NCBI RefSeq assembly: GCF_018739865.1
Contig: NZ_JADOER010000012.1
Coordinates: 124,001-188,000 of the forward strand
Reading direction: 5' to 3'
Source of the DNA: Leptothoe kymatousa TAU-MAC 1615
Lineage (GTDB): Bacteria > Cyanobacteriota > Cyanobacteriia > Phormidesmidales > Phormidesmidaceae
Length of the DNA stretch: 64,000 bases
The stretch's first letter is position 1. Every line of letters begins with the position of its first letter. Shown piece after piece: positions 1 to 8,926 of the stretch. The translations under genes were made by a program, and so were the position numbers. Below the pieces are notes generated by a model. It worked only from the letters and a program-made list of their open reading frames with translations. It searched no databases and was not told the origin of the DNA.

Positions 1-156
1 GTGTTTCGTGAGGAGTCGTAGTGCGGGGTCGAGATGTCCGCGATGGCAACCATCTCTGTCACTTGAAGCAGGCAAAAGATAGGATAGAGTAGCTACATTA
101 CGGAATTTATAGATTTTTCCAATTATCTATACGCCAATTTTCACTAATTGAGCGTT

Positions 157-1653
157 ATGAATTTTTATAATAAGCCCCCAAGTATGGTTCCTATTAACGC
201 TAGTAAACGTACCAAGCAGCCTGGTTTGTGGCCTGTCATAGTTGCTAGAAATCTTTTATTGGGTTCAGTCTGTTGGTGTCTGTGGCAAGGGTCTGCCTTA
301 GCCCAGCAAGATGTTTTAGAGGAAGGTCTTCCCGAGCTTCCGGTTCCCTCTGTCGAGGAGGAGGCTATTGAGGTGCCTACAGTTCCGTCTGAACTGCCAC
401 CTGAAGATGCTTTCACAGACGGTGACTCCGAGCCGAGCCTGCCTGCGGTAGATAGACCGCCTTTTAATCTGCGCCCAAGTCCGGATGATTTGGATTCTAG
501 GTTGTTAGAAGGGCTGACCCCAGCAGTCAACGATCCAGACAGTGAGTTTGAGCACTATCGATTGGGGCCAGGGGATAGTGTTTTTGTCAGTGTGCAGCGG
601 TTTCCCGATCTGTCTTTCCAGGCCACGTTAGACCAGCAGGGCAATGTGATTGTGCCTATTGAGGGCGCTGTGCCCATGGCTGGTTTAACCCTGAATGAAG
701 CGGAAAATCGAATTCGGGCTATCTACAATCAGTATGTGATTCTGGCGGAAGTGCGATCGCTCTATGAAAATAACCAAGGTTTGATTACTCAGATTGAAGG
801 TCGTTCGTATGAGTCAGCGGAGAACGTTCTCAATCGAGAAATTTCTCCAAACTATCAAGCGCTTCGCAGTTTGGAGCCCAATCGATATCGAGTGCCTGAT
901 GTCACCCTGGCACTGACGGCACAACGCGGCGTAGAAGTCGTACTGCTGGGTGAAATTGAGCGGCCAGGACTATACCCACTCCCCGTACCTAGGCTCTCTG
1001 CGGCGTTGCTTGCAGCCGGCGGTGCCAGAAATACGGCAGATTTAAGAGAAATTCGCATTCAGCGACGTTTACCCGAGGGCACAATCGAAACAACACTCGA
1101 TTTGTATACCCCCATTCGGGATGGAAAACCTTTGCCTGAAGATCGCCTGGAAAATGGTGATGTCGTGATTATTCCTCGCCTTGACCCGGCTCAAGCCTAT
1201 GACTACGACGTGAACTTTGTTTCCCGTTCCACCTTGGCCCAGCCTGAAATCATTGTGCGGGTAGTAAATTATCCAAGGGGGGTGATTGGCGGTCAACGTC
1301 TACCCAATGGCAGTACCTTTGTGGATGCATTGGTCGGTGATTCGGTGCGTGGTGGTGGTGGCCTAGGCTTGCCACTCAATCAGGCTAATTTACGGTCGGT
1401 GGCTTTGATTCGCTTTGATCCAGAGCAAGGTCAACCGATTGTGACGAAGCTCAACGCTAAGGAAGCCGTTTATGGTGACCCGACCCAAAATCCTCCCCTT
1501 AGGGATAATGATGTGATTGTCGTCGGGCGTAACTTTATCAATCGTATTACCTTCGCAATTGATACGGTCACTCAGCCATTTCAGGACATTTTGGGGTTTC
1601 TGCTTTTCTTTGACAGTATTGTTGATAACGATCTGTTCGGTGACGATAACTAA
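157..1653 (+). CDS. Polysaccharide export protein, Wza/SLBB family
   Basis: Likely forms or gates the outer-membrane channel for exopolysaccharide. An N-terminal hydrophobic segment ends in SALA-QQ, which reads as a signal peptide. It is followed by about 80 residues rich in Pro, Glu and Asp. A poly-export domain begins near YRLGPGDSVFVSVQR (about residue 135), and SLBB-like segments follow, for example VVLLGEIERPGLYPLP. The ATG at 157 is chosen over an in-frame TTG at 148 because neither has a clear ribosome site and ATG is the stronger start. A Wzc-type kinase gene follows 166 bases downstream on the same strand, which is the usual partner. No Wza lipobox cysteine is evident, as is common for cyanobacterial members. 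The family is confident; the exported polymer is unknown. Confidence 0.86.
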   Translation: MNFYNKPPSMVPINASKRTKQPGLWPVIVARNLLLGSVCWCLWQGSALAQQDVLEEGLPELPVPSVEEEAIEVPTVPSELPPEDAFTDGDSEPSLPAVDRPPFNLRPSPDDLDSRLLEGLTPAVNDPDSEFEHYRLGPGDSVFVSVQRFPDLSFQATLDQQGNVIVPIEGAVPMAGLTLNEAENRIRAIYNQYVILAEVRSLYENNQGLITQIEGRSYESAENVLNREISPNYQALRSLEPNRYRVPDVTLALTAQRGVEVVLLGEIERPGLYPLPVPRLSAALLAAGGARNTADLREIRIQRRLPEGTIETTLDLYTPIRDGKPLPEDRLENGDVVIIPRLDPAQAYDYDVNFVSRSTLAQPEIIVRVVNYPRGVIGGQRLPNGSTFVDALVGDSVRGGGGLGLPLNQANLRSVALIRFDPEQGQPIVTKLNAKEAVYGDPTQNPPLRDNDVIVVGRNFINRITFAIDTVTQPFQDILGFLLFFDSIVDNDLFGDDN

Positions 1654-1819
1654 GGGCGTCTGTCCCTACGGCGTGATTGTTTAGGGCCGAATCATAATGG
1701 ATTGAGCTATGCTTTCCTGTAGTCGTCCGAATATGACAAAATCGACCTATGTTAGGTCCGCCTGAGTCAATAACTTACGTGCTTTTTCCACCTAGTTCTC
1801 TTTAATTCAGCGCCCATTC

Positions 1820-4030
1820 ATGGTCTCTCCTGTTGTCAAGCGTTATCTATTGGCTGTTCAGCGTTATAAGTGGGCTGGGCTGGCGTGCTTGTTGTCCATT
1901 CTAGGCGCCTCGGGTGTTGTGGCTTTGCAGCCGCCGCCGCCAGTGGAATACTACGCTGAAGGAACACTGGTAGACAATGCGCCCCTCGTATCGTTAACGA
2001 ACACGGCTAATACGATTGACCAGCTTGGGCGAGGCATTATTAGTGAAGAGCAACTTTTGTCGGAAGTTTTACTCCAAGAGGTGGCTCGACAATTAACCAC
2101 TAGAGGGGTAGAATTCACTGCCAGTGAGATTCGGCGCAATACCACCATTGCGGTTAGGGGTGGAGATAAGGATGAGCCTGGCAAGCAGGCCGTGGTGCGT
2201 TTTATTGATGAAGATGAGGAAACGGCGACGATTGTCCTCAGTACCTTATTCCAGGGCATGGTGGAATTTAGCCGTGTTCGAAATAAAGCTCGACTCCAAG
2301 CTATTATCGATGCCTTGAATGAACGGTTGCCACCTATTGAAAATGCGTTACGTCAAGCAGAGCAAGCATTAGAACAATACGATCGCCAGGAAGGGCCAGC
2401 CATCCAAGCTGCTGAAGATGGCAGTTTGCTCGGTCAGATTTCGGGTAGTCAGCAGCAAATTCGTCAAAACTTGATCACCTTAGAAGGCATTGATGCCCAA
2501 ATGAGGAGTTTGCAACAGCGTTTGGGCATGAATGCCGATCAGGCCTATGTGGCGTCAGCGTTAAGTGCTGATCCGTTGATTGCGAATTTGCGGAATCAAA
2601 TTTATCAGGTTGAGAGCCAGATTGATGGCCTGCGTCAGGGGGACTATCGGGCTAGTCATCCGGTGGTCGTGGAAGCTCAGCAAAATCTGAACACGCTCCA
2701 GTTACAACTTGCCCGGCGGAAGCAGGAAGTGTTGTTAGGGGATGGCCAGACCACGGCCTTGGCCCCCGGAGTGGGAAATATCAATGGCAATTTAGATCCG
2801 GCGCGAGCGAACTTAGCGAATCAGTTAGTGGCCTTGCAAACTGAGCAAGATACTTTGTTGCGTCAGAATCAGGTACTGGCCCTATCTGAACAAGCGCTGC
2901 GCCAGCGATATGCCAGCTTGCCGAATAAGCAACTCCAGCGTGAACGGTTGGCGTATCAGGTGGGTTTGAAAAAAGCGTTATACGACCAAATTCAAGCGCG
3001 TATCGTTGATGCGGAAGCGGCGGAAGCTGAGACCGTTAGTAGTTTGACGGTGGCGACACCGCCCACGGCTGTGATTAATGAGCCGGAAAATCCAAACCCG
3101 GCCACTGTGTTGTTGGCAGGAGGCCTGTTAGGGCTGATTGCGGGCGGTGGAATTATTTTCCTACTGGATATGCTGGATGGCACGATCCGTACGCCTGAGG
3201 ATTTGGAGAAAATATTGCGCGATTTGGATATGCCTATCCTGGGTGCAGTGCCGCTGATTCGTACGCGCCCTGCTAAGGCTGCGCCTATCTTGGTGCAACC
3301 TGATTCGCCCTACCACGATAGCTATGAGCGTTGCTTGAGTAAATTGCGGCTCACGGGTTTTGAGGATAGTGTGATTGGTCCTCGGGTGGTGTTGGTGACG
3401 AGTACGGTCGCGGATGAAGGTAAGAGTATTACTGCTTATAATTTAGCGATCGCAGCGGCCCAGGCTGGGCGTCGTACCCTCCTAGTCGAAGCAGATTTGC
3501 GGTCTGCATCAAAGGCCCAATACCTAGGTCTGGTCAAAGATGAAAAGATTTTTCTAGAGCCCTTAAGGTACTACGGTGGCACCCTGGGAGACAGCGTAGC
3601 CATGGTGCCCTTTATTGAAAACCTGTATGTTTCATCGAGCCCTGGACCTCAACGGCAGGCGGCAGCGATTTTAGAATCCAGCGAAATGCGTCGGTTTTTA
3701 AGCGATGCCCGTGAGCGTTTTGACATGGTGATTTTGGATACGCCTTCCTTGAGTCGCGTTGATGATGCTTTGCTACTGGAGGGTGAAACAGATGGCATGA
3801 TTCTGGTCGCTCGCCCCGGTGTGACTGAGCGGGCGGTGCTCAACACGGCCCTAGAAGAGTTAGACATGAACGATGATATTCGTCTACTGGGGGTATTGAT
3901 CAACGGTGCTGCGGTTGATCTACAGGATGACGATGATGAGGATGAGTTCATCGATGAGGATGAGTACGATTTGTCGGTAGACACCGATGAGCTTTCCCAG
4001 GTGGTGGCCACATCTCCTGTGGATTTCTAA
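1820..4030 (+). CDS. Wzc-like chain-length determinant / BY-kinase
   Basis: This is an inner-membrane polysaccharide co-polymerase with a cytoplasmic P-loop kinase domain, expected to control polymer length together with the export protein upstream. A transmembrane segment lies near residues 16-32, then a long Gln-rich coiled coil, then a second transmembrane segment rich in Gly and Leu near residue 430. The kinase domain carries Walker A (TSTVADEGKS, about residue 530), Walker A' (LLVEADLR) and Walker B (MVILDTP). The C-terminus is unusual. Instead of a tyrosine cluster it has a run of Asp and Glu with a single Tyr (DEFIDEDEYD), so the usual autophosphorylation tail seems absent. An alternative reading is a polysaccharide co-polymerase with little kinase activity. 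Confidence 0.87.
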   Translation: MVSPVVKRYLLAVQRYKWAGLACLLSILGASGVVALQPPPPVEYYAEGTLVDNAPLVSLTNTANTIDQLGRGIISEEQLLSEVLLQEVARQLTTRGVEFTASEIRRNTTIAVRGGDKDEPGKQAVVRFIDEDEETATIVLSTLFQGMVEFSRVRNKARLQAIIDALNERLPPIENALRQAEQALEQYDRQEGPAIQAAEDGSLLGQISGSQQQIRQNLITLEGIDAQMRSLQQRLGMNADQAYVASALSADPLIANLRNQIYQVESQIDGLRQGDYRASHPVVVEAQQNLNTLQLQLARRKQEVLLGDGQTTALAPGVGNINGNLDPARANLANQLVALQTEQDTLLRQNQVLALSEQALRQRYASLPNKQLQRERLAYQVGLKKALYDQIQARIVDAEAAEAETVSSLTVATPPTAVINEPENPNPATVLLAGGLLGLIAGGGIIFLLDMLDGTIRTPEDLEKILRDLDMPILGAVPLIRTRPAKAAPILVQPDSPYHDSYERCLSKLRLTGFEDSVIGPRVVLVTSTVADEGKSITAYNLAIAAAQAGRRTLLVEADLRSASKAQYLGLVKDEKIFLEPLRYYGGTLGDSVAMVPFIENLYVSSSPGPQRQAAAILESSEMRRFLSDARERFDMVILDTPSLSRVDDALLLEGETDGMILVARPGVTERAVLNTALEELDMNDDIRLLGVLINGAAVDLQDDDDEDEFIDEDEYDLSVDTDELSQVVATSPVDF

Positions 4031-4162
4031 GCGTGCAGTTGACTGGCTGGTGAGTTTAATAACAGAAAGTACCAGGGCGCTTATTCCCTGCTAGAATCCT
4101 GTCTATTGACTTTGAAAACCGGGCACCCATCGGCCCATTGATTTTGCTAGTTTTTAAGACGC

Positions 4163-4489
4163 ATGACGACATATTATTACGCCGTAGCTAGCCAGCGCTT
4201 TCTGCTTGAGGAAGAGCCTCTAGAAGAGGTCTTGAAAGAGAGACATCGCTATTATCAGGAACAGGAAAAAGAAATTGATTTTTGGCTAGTAAAGCAGCCT
4301 GCCTTTTTAGAAGCGCCGGAACTAGCTGCAGTCAAAGCACAGTGTCCTCAACCTGCGGCGGCCGTGGTTTCCACCGATAAGGTCTTTATCACTTGGCTAA
4401 AGTTAAGACTGGAGTACATTGCCACTGGAGAGTTTGAAACTCCGTTAACATCTGTGGGTGATCCGTTAGCGTCCTTGGCAGCGGCTTAG
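4163..4489 (+). CDS. ycf54: Ycf54, Mg-protoporphyrin monomethyl ester cyclase factor
   Basis: Ycf54 is needed for assembly or activity of the oxidative cyclase (AcsF/CycI) that forms the fifth ring of chlorophyll. The 108-residue length and the N-terminus (MTTYYYAVASQRFLLEEEP), followed by LEEVLKERHRYY and WLKLRLEYI, match the DUF2488/Ycf54 family as I know it. It has no signal peptide or membrane segment, consistent with a soluble partner of the membrane-bound cyclase. It lies between the polysaccharide genes and an exported unknown, with no other chlorophyll gene nearby, so the neighbourhood adds nothing to the call. Confidence 0.9.
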   Translation: MTTYYYAVASQRFLLEEEPLEEVLKERHRYYQEQEKEIDFWLVKQPAFLEAPELAAVKAQCPQPAAAVVSTDKVFITWLKLRLEYIATGEFETPLTSVGDPLASLAAA

Positions 4490-4520
4490 TTCGAACAACG
4501 CTCATTCAGGAGGGTGGACA

Positions 4521-5153
4521 ATGGCATATCGGTGGTTAAGTGGAGCTACGGTAGGTTTACTCGCGAGTGGCTTAACTGGGAACGTGATGGCCCAAAGCTA
4601 TCCGGCTTGTCCACCGCCTGCTAGTAGTGAGTATCTTTTGTTTGTGCGCGGGGAGGATGCCGCCACTCGCGATCGCGCAATTTCTGTTTTGCCAACTGAT
4701 AAACCTACCTTGGCTTGCAGCTACTTAGATGACACAGTAGTGCGGGTGGGAGGCTTCGATTCATTGGAGGTCGCCAATTCCTGGGCTCTATATCTTAATG
4801 ATATTGAGCAGCTAGATACGGTGGTCGTAGAACCCACGGTTGCCTCCGAAGAGACGGTGGAACCCGTTGCGGTGGTGGCCGTCCCCGAGCCAGTTGCCTA
4901 TGAACCAAAATTGCTGGGGGAAGGTGTGGCTGTTTTGGTCGATTATCAGCAGGATCCTGAGGTTGGCCGTCAGTTAGCGCAGCAAGGCAATGTGGGGCTG
5001 GCCGTTTATCTACAGCAGCCGTATTTACTGGTGTTGCATACCACCGACACATCCCTCGCTGCATCTCGGCTACAGCAGTTAGTAGACAGTGGGCTAACGT
5101 CCTTTTTAGTCGATGGCCAGCGTGTGATTCGGCTAGCGGAAACTATTCGGTGA
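4521..5153 (+). CDS. Exported protein of unknown function, SPOR-like folds
   Basis: The function is not recognised. The start is supported by a strong ribosome site, AGGAGGGTGG, just before the ATG. A signal peptide ends near GNVMA-QSYP. The mature part seems to hold two alternating alpha/beta segments, one around residues 40-95 (YLLFVRGEDAATRDRAISVL) and one around 135-205 (GLAVYLQQPYLLVLHT), separated by a Val/Glu/Pro-rich linker. This pattern resembles SPOR-type repeats that bind peptidoglycan, but I see no decisive motif. It is 31 bases behind ycf54 and probably cotranscribed with it. It ends before a cluster of short repeats and converges on the DUF212 gene. Confidence 0.7.
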   Translation: MAYRWLSGATVGLLASGLTGNVMAQSYPACPPPASSEYLLFVRGEDAATRDRAISVLPTDKPTLACSYLDDTVVRVGGFDSLEVANSWALYLNDIEQLDTVVVEPTVASEETVEPVAVVAVPEPVAYEPKLLGEGVAVLVDYQQDPEVGRQLAQQGNVGLAVYLQQPYLLVLHTTDTSLAASRLQQLVDSGLTSFLVDGQRVIRLAETIR

Positions 5154-5195
5154 CCATCGACCCAGATTTTTGATGCCCTACTGGGTGCTAACGCC

Positions 5196-5253
5196 CCTAG
5201 TATTTCTAGATGCCTAGTATTTCTAGGCCCCTAGTATTCTAGGCCCCTAGTAT
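5196..5253. repeat. Short tandem repeats between convergent genes
   Basis: Four head-to-tail units begin with CCTAGTAT at 5196, 5213, 5230 and 5246. The first three are 17, 17 and 16 bases long and the fourth is partial. Several units are near-palindromes of the form CCTAGTATTTCTAGG. The last unit covers the stop codon of the minus-strand DUF212 gene. The array sits exactly between two convergent genes. Confidence 0.85.
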
Positions 5254-5699
5254 GTGGGGGCTGCAAGGATGCCAATGATGACGCCTAGGGCAGCACCAGC
5301 CACGACTTGCACGGGGGTATGCCCTAGGAGTTCTTTGAGGCGGTCTTCTTTGAACTCATGTTCATTAAAGAATTCGTCTACGATCTGATTTAACACCCGA
5401 GCCTGCTTGCCGGCGGCTTGGCGCACCCCGGCTGCATCGTACATAACGATGACGGCAAATACGGCGGTGGCCGCAAACGCTGGGCTCGACCAGCCAATCG
5501 TTTGACCAATGCCGCAGGCTAACGCTGTGACCAGAGCGGAGTGGGAACTGGGCATACCGCCAGTTTCCACTAAGACGTGAAAGTTGAGGCGTTGGTTATG
5601 TACAACCTCAATGATCAGTTTGAGCAACTGAGCACTGATGCAAGCGGCCAGTGACACCACAAGGACGTGGTTCTGAAAAATTTCGATAAAGGCTTCCAT
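5247..5699 (-). CDS. Divergent PAP2 family protein (DUF212)
   Basis: This is a small integral membrane protein of the DUF212 family, distantly related to acid phosphatase/vanadium haloperoxidase enzymes; its substrate is not established. The signature GGMPSSHSALVTALA is visible near residue 48, with membrane segments before and after it and a hydrophobic C-terminus (VVAGAALGVIIGILAAP). It lies 32 bases downstream of crtE on the same strand, in a run folD-crtE-DUF212. A lipid diphosphate substrate linked to prenyl metabolism is therefore possible, but this is inference. The 150-residue length is typical for the family. Confidence 0.83.
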   Translation of the reverse strand: MEAFIEIFQNHVLVVSLAACISAQLLKLIIEVVHNQRLNFHVLVETGGMPSSHSALVTALACGIGQTIGWSSPAFAATAVFAVIVMYDAAGVRQAAGKQARVLNQIVDEFFNEHEFKEDRLKELLGHTPVQVVAGAALGVIIGILAAPTY

Positions 5700-5731
5700 A
5701 CAAGTTTTAAAAAATGGGTTTTGCAGGATAT

Positions 5732-6640
5732 TTAATGTGTGCGAGCGGTGATGTAATCTGCGATCGCAACGAGTGGTTGCTTAAGCGGGCCAAATGTGGC
5801 CAGTTCATCCTTGGCGGCTTGGATTAGCGCGTCGGCTTGTTTTTGCGATTCATCTAGGCCCCAAATACTGGGATATGTAGCCTTTTGGGCCTGCACATCT
5901 TTCCCAATGGATTTACCCAGTTCTTCTTGGGTGGACGTAATGTCTAAAATGTCGTCCACAATCTGGAAGGCTAGGCCAATATTATTGGCATAGCGAGAAA
6001 GCCTTTCAACGGTGTCGTAGTCTGCGCCACCTAACACTGCACCAGATACAACCGAGACTTCTAGCAGGGCTGCCGTTTTGTGCATGTGGATAAAGTTCAG
6101 TGTTTCAATGGACGTATCTGGCTTACCTTCGGAGGCCAAATCAACAATTTGCCCCCCGACGAGTCCAGCTGCGCCAACGGCCTTACCCAGCCGACGAATT
6201 ACATCTAACACTGCTTGGGGGGCAACACCTTGGGTGCGGTCGGCAATAAATTCGAACGCATAGGCCAGGAGAGCGTCCCCTGCCAAAATCGCGACATCAT
6301 CACCATAAACCTTATGGTTAGTCAGTTTGCCCCGCCGATAATCGTCATTGTCCATGGCTGGTAAGTCATCATGGATCAGCGACATGGTGTGCACCATTTC
6401 TAGGGCGCAGGCTGTGGGCATAGCCTGGGGAATCGTGCCACCGACCAACTCACAGGTCGCCAGACAAAGAATGGGACGCAAACGTTTACCCCCTGCCATC
6501 AAGGAATAGCGCATGGATTCATAGATTGTCTCGGGATAAACCACGGTTAATGACTGCTCCAGGGCTGCCTCAACCTCGGCACACTTGGTGGTGAGATAGG
6601 TTTTTAGGTCAAAATCGGCAGCGACATCGGTGGTCATCAT
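5732..6640 (-). CDS. crtE: Geranylgeranyl diphosphate synthase
   Basis: The enzyme condenses isopentenyl diphosphate with allylic diphosphates to make the C20 precursor of carotenoids, phytol and quinone side chains. The first Asp-rich motif is visible as [13 protein letters not shown] (DDX4D spacing) and the second as [19 protein letters not shown] and the Lys of GKSIGKD are also conserved in the family. Its 302 residues fit the cyanobacterial enzyme. Two ATGs lie in tandem at the start and the first is used. It sits between folD (76 bases upstream) and DUF212 (32 bases downstream), probably as one transcript. Confidence 0.93.
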   Translation of the reverse strand: MMTTDVAADFDLKTYLTTKCAEVEAALEQSLTVVYPETIYESMRYSLMAGGKRLRPILCLATCELVGGTIPQAMPTACALEMVHTMSLIHDDLPAMDNDDYRRGKLTNHKVYGDDVAILAGDALLAYAFEFIADRTQGVAPQAVLDVIRRLGKAVGAAGLVGGQIVDLASEGKPDTSIETLNFIHMHKTAALLEVSVVSGAVLGGADYDTVERLSRYANNIGLAFQIVDDILDITSTQEELGKSIGKDVQAQKATYPSIWGLDESQKQADALIQAAKDELATFGPLKQPLVAIADYITARTH

Positions 6641-6716
6641 GGCTACTAAGGAAAAATATGAATCGGTAGAACTACGCCGTTGGCAAGATCAAAATTGACC
6701 TAAGGCTAATTATTAA

Positions 6717-7583
6717 TTAACCATTAAATCGCTTGCGGTAGCTTAATACTGTATTGTGCATCAACATGGTCACTGTCATAGGCCCAATTCCACCGGGTAC
6801 GGGGGTAATTGCCCCGGCAATGGGCTCAACGCTAGCGAAATCTATATCGCCTACGAGTCTTGCCTTACCAGATGTTTCGTCTTCAATACGGTTGATGCCG
6901 ACATCAATGACTGTCGCCCCAGGTTTAATCCAATCTGAGTTAATCATGTTCGGTCGTCCCACTGCCGCCACTAAAATATCTGCTTGACGGCACAGTGCGG
7001 GCAAATCTTCTGTGCGCGAGTGGGCCATCGTGACCGTGGCATTGGCGGCTAAGAGCATCAAAGCCATGGGCTTACCGACTAAAATGCTGCGCCCTAGCAC
7101 GACGGCCTTCTGGCCGGTTGCGTCAATGTTGTATTCCTTGAGGACTGCCATCACACCTGCTGGCGTGCAGCTTCGCAATCCCGCTTCGCCACGCATTAAA
7201 CGCCCCATATTTTCAGGGTGTAGCCCATCAGCATCCTTATCGGGGGCAATGCGATTGAGTAGCGCGACTGAGTCGAGATGGCTGGGCAAAGGCAGTTGAA
7301 TTAAAATGCCATCCACCCGTTCATCGTTGTTGAGCTGATCGATCAGTTCTGCAACGGTTTCTTGGGCAGTATCTGCGGGCAGATGGGAGCCAAAGGAGGT
7401 AATGCCAATGCGATCGCAGGCTCTTTCCTTATTTCGTACATAGGCGGCGCTGGCAGGGTTGTCCCCGACCATTACAACGGCTAATCCGGGCGGGCGCAGG
7501 TTAGGGTCGCGTTGACTGATATCAGTTGCAAGCTGAGCTTGAATCTTTTGAGCAAGGGCTTTGCCATCTAACCGCTGGGCCAT
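6717..7583 (-). CDS. folD: Methylenetetrahydrofolate dehydrogenase/cyclohydrolase
   Basis: FolD interconverts 5,10-methylene-, methenyl- and 10-formyl-tetrahydrofolate using NADP, supplying one-carbon units. The catalytic Lys lies in [14 protein letters not shown] (about residue 55). The Rossmann segment [17 protein letters not shown] and the C-terminal [14 protein letters not shown] are family signatures. Its 288 residues are full length. It is the first gene of the minus-strand run folD-crtE-DUF212 and is divergent from the lipoprotein gene at 8051. Confidence 0.95.
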   Translation of the reverse strand: MAQRLDGKALAQKIQAQLATDISQRDPNLRPPGLAVVMVGDNPASAAYVRNKERACDRIGITSFGSHLPADTAQETVAELIDQLNNDERVDGILIQLPLPSHLDSVALLNRIAPDKDADGLHPENMGRLMRGEAGLRSCTPAGVMAVLKEYNIDATGQKAVVLGRSILVGKPMALMLLAANATVTMAHSRTEDLPALCRQADILVAAVGRPNMINSDWIKPGATVIDVGINRIEDETSGKARLVGDIDFASVEPIAGAITPVPGGIGPMTVTMLMHNTVLSYRKRFNG

Positions 7584-8050
7584 GGAGATTTTGCTAACTT
7601 TATTGGCGAGGGTGTCGTGTCACCAGTTAACTGATAGATACTGGCAACATTGACTGTCCTCAGAGTACCAAACGCTATTCCCCTGCCCCAAATTTCCTGA
7701 TATGCCTGTGCTTTGACCGTTGCGGCTGGCCAGGATGAAATGCCCGATAAAATTATCTAAATGGCTGGAGATGTTACGTCAAATCCGCAATGCTGAATTT
7801 TTGTACTGGTTGAGCACCCACGGTTGTTGAAGAGATGGAACAGATTGGGGTGTACATAGCTTTTCCAATCCCACGCTGTTAGTTATTTCTGGCGCTGTAA
7901 GTGCGTAACCTATATTTGCCAAGCTGCTGTCTGATCAACTTAGCTGTATATCCGGCTAATGGCCCTGTGGGCTGAGGAGTCATACTTTAGCCGATGTGAC
8001 TAGCGTTGTTGTCCTATCAGACATGTAGCGATCACGTATGTTTTTTAACT
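7584..8050. other. Divergent intergenic region, folD / lipoprotein
   Basis: These 467 bases separate two divergent genes and must hold promoters for both. I see no convincing reading frame with a ribosome site, no tRNA shape and no clear operator. An in-frame upstream start for the lipoprotein exists at 8006 but would put polar residues in front of the signal peptide. Confidence 0.5.
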
Positions 8051-8491
8051 ATGGTTGCAAAATTATATTTTTCTAATACTCGATGGATGCTGGCACTGGC
8101 GACTGGCTTGATGGTGCTTTCTGCCGCTTGTCATTCCCCATCATCCACCAATCAGGTGCCTAGCTTAATCTCACTGCCAAAGTCAACGGTTCCGATTGAA
8201 GCCCTGAAGCAGCCGCAGCGGGTGGAGCGCTCAGTCAATCTCATGGGAACAGTGACCCAAAAGCTAGCCATTGTGAATGGCTGGCTGTATCAGGTGGATG
8301 ATGGGACCGGTCAAGTATGGATCTCAACCCAGGAAGTGGCGCCTGTCGTTGGAAATCAGGTCCATATCAAGGGGGTGGTTAGGTATCAGCCCGTGGAGGT
8401 CAATGGTGCGGATCTGGGGGACTACTACCTAGAAGAGAAGCAGCGTCAGCTACAGCCGGATGGAGCTGCAGCAGAAGAACCCGAGAATTAG
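8051..8491 (+). CDS. Probable lipoprotein with OB-fold-like domain
   Basis: The function is not recognised. Starting at the ATG at 8051, a basic N-terminus is followed by a hydrophobic stretch and a lipobox LSAAC, so this is likely a membrane-anchored lipoprotein. After a short linker, the segment from about residue 70 to 130 (NLMGTVTQ, WLYQVDDGTGQVWIST, VGNQVHIKGVV) has the alternating strands and DxTG-type turn of bacterial OB-fold proteins. Members of that fold bind nucleic acids, sugars or small ligands in the periplasm; no ligand can be assigned. It converges on the small gene at 8493 with a 1-base gap. Confidence 0.65.
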   Translation: MVAKLYFSNTRWMLALATGLMVLSAACHSPSSTNQVPSLISLPKSTVPIEALKQPQRVERSVNLMGTVTQKLAIVNGWLYQVDDGTGQVWISTQEVAPVVGNQVHIKGVVRYQPVEVNGADLGDYYLEEKQRQLQPDGAAAEEPEN

Positions 8492-8492
8492 C

Positions 8493-8777
8493 CTATTGAA
8501 CGACGGCTGTGGACCCTACCAGGGTGCTCAAGTGGAGGGGAGTCACTTCCTGGTCGGCTGATGGGATAGCTTGGTCCATTCTGTTGGTGACTAAATAGTT
8601 ATCCAAAATTGCCTGGGCATCGGCGGTGGATTTGAGGTCATAGGTAACAAAGAATCGAAATGATGCTTCGCCGGGGGAGGCATCGGGGTCATTTTCCCAA
8701 AGATCAAGGCATACTCCGCTGTGATTGGGGCGCAGGCGGTAGTTAAGGGTTTCTTGGCCAACTATACGCTGATTCAT
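8493..8777 (-). CDS. Conserved-looking small protein, unknown function
   Basis: The function is not recognised. The product is 94 residues, soluble, with no signal peptide. It has a strand-rich centre (CLDLWENDPDASPGEASFRF) and a predicted helix (STADAQAILDNYLV). It lies tail to tail with the lipoprotein gene and downstream of a carotenoid oxygenase gene on the same strand, about 150 bases away. Codon use looks like that of its neighbours, which supports a real gene. Confidence 0.55.
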   Translation of the reverse strand: MNQRIVGQETLNYRLRPNHSGVCLDLWENDPDASPGEASFRFFVTYDLKSTADAQAILDNYLVTNRMDQAIPSADQEVTPLHLSTLVGSTAVVQ

Positions 8778-8926
8778 TTGGGCTACGGGTGTCGTTTATT
8801 ACCTGTCTACAGTAAGTAGAATGCCCGCTTGTGCTTGGATGACAACGACACCCATGATAAATCAGTACTATCCCAGAGAGAGGGATAGTACCGCTGTCCT
8901 TAGATGTACTGAATGCGCTGTGGGCT

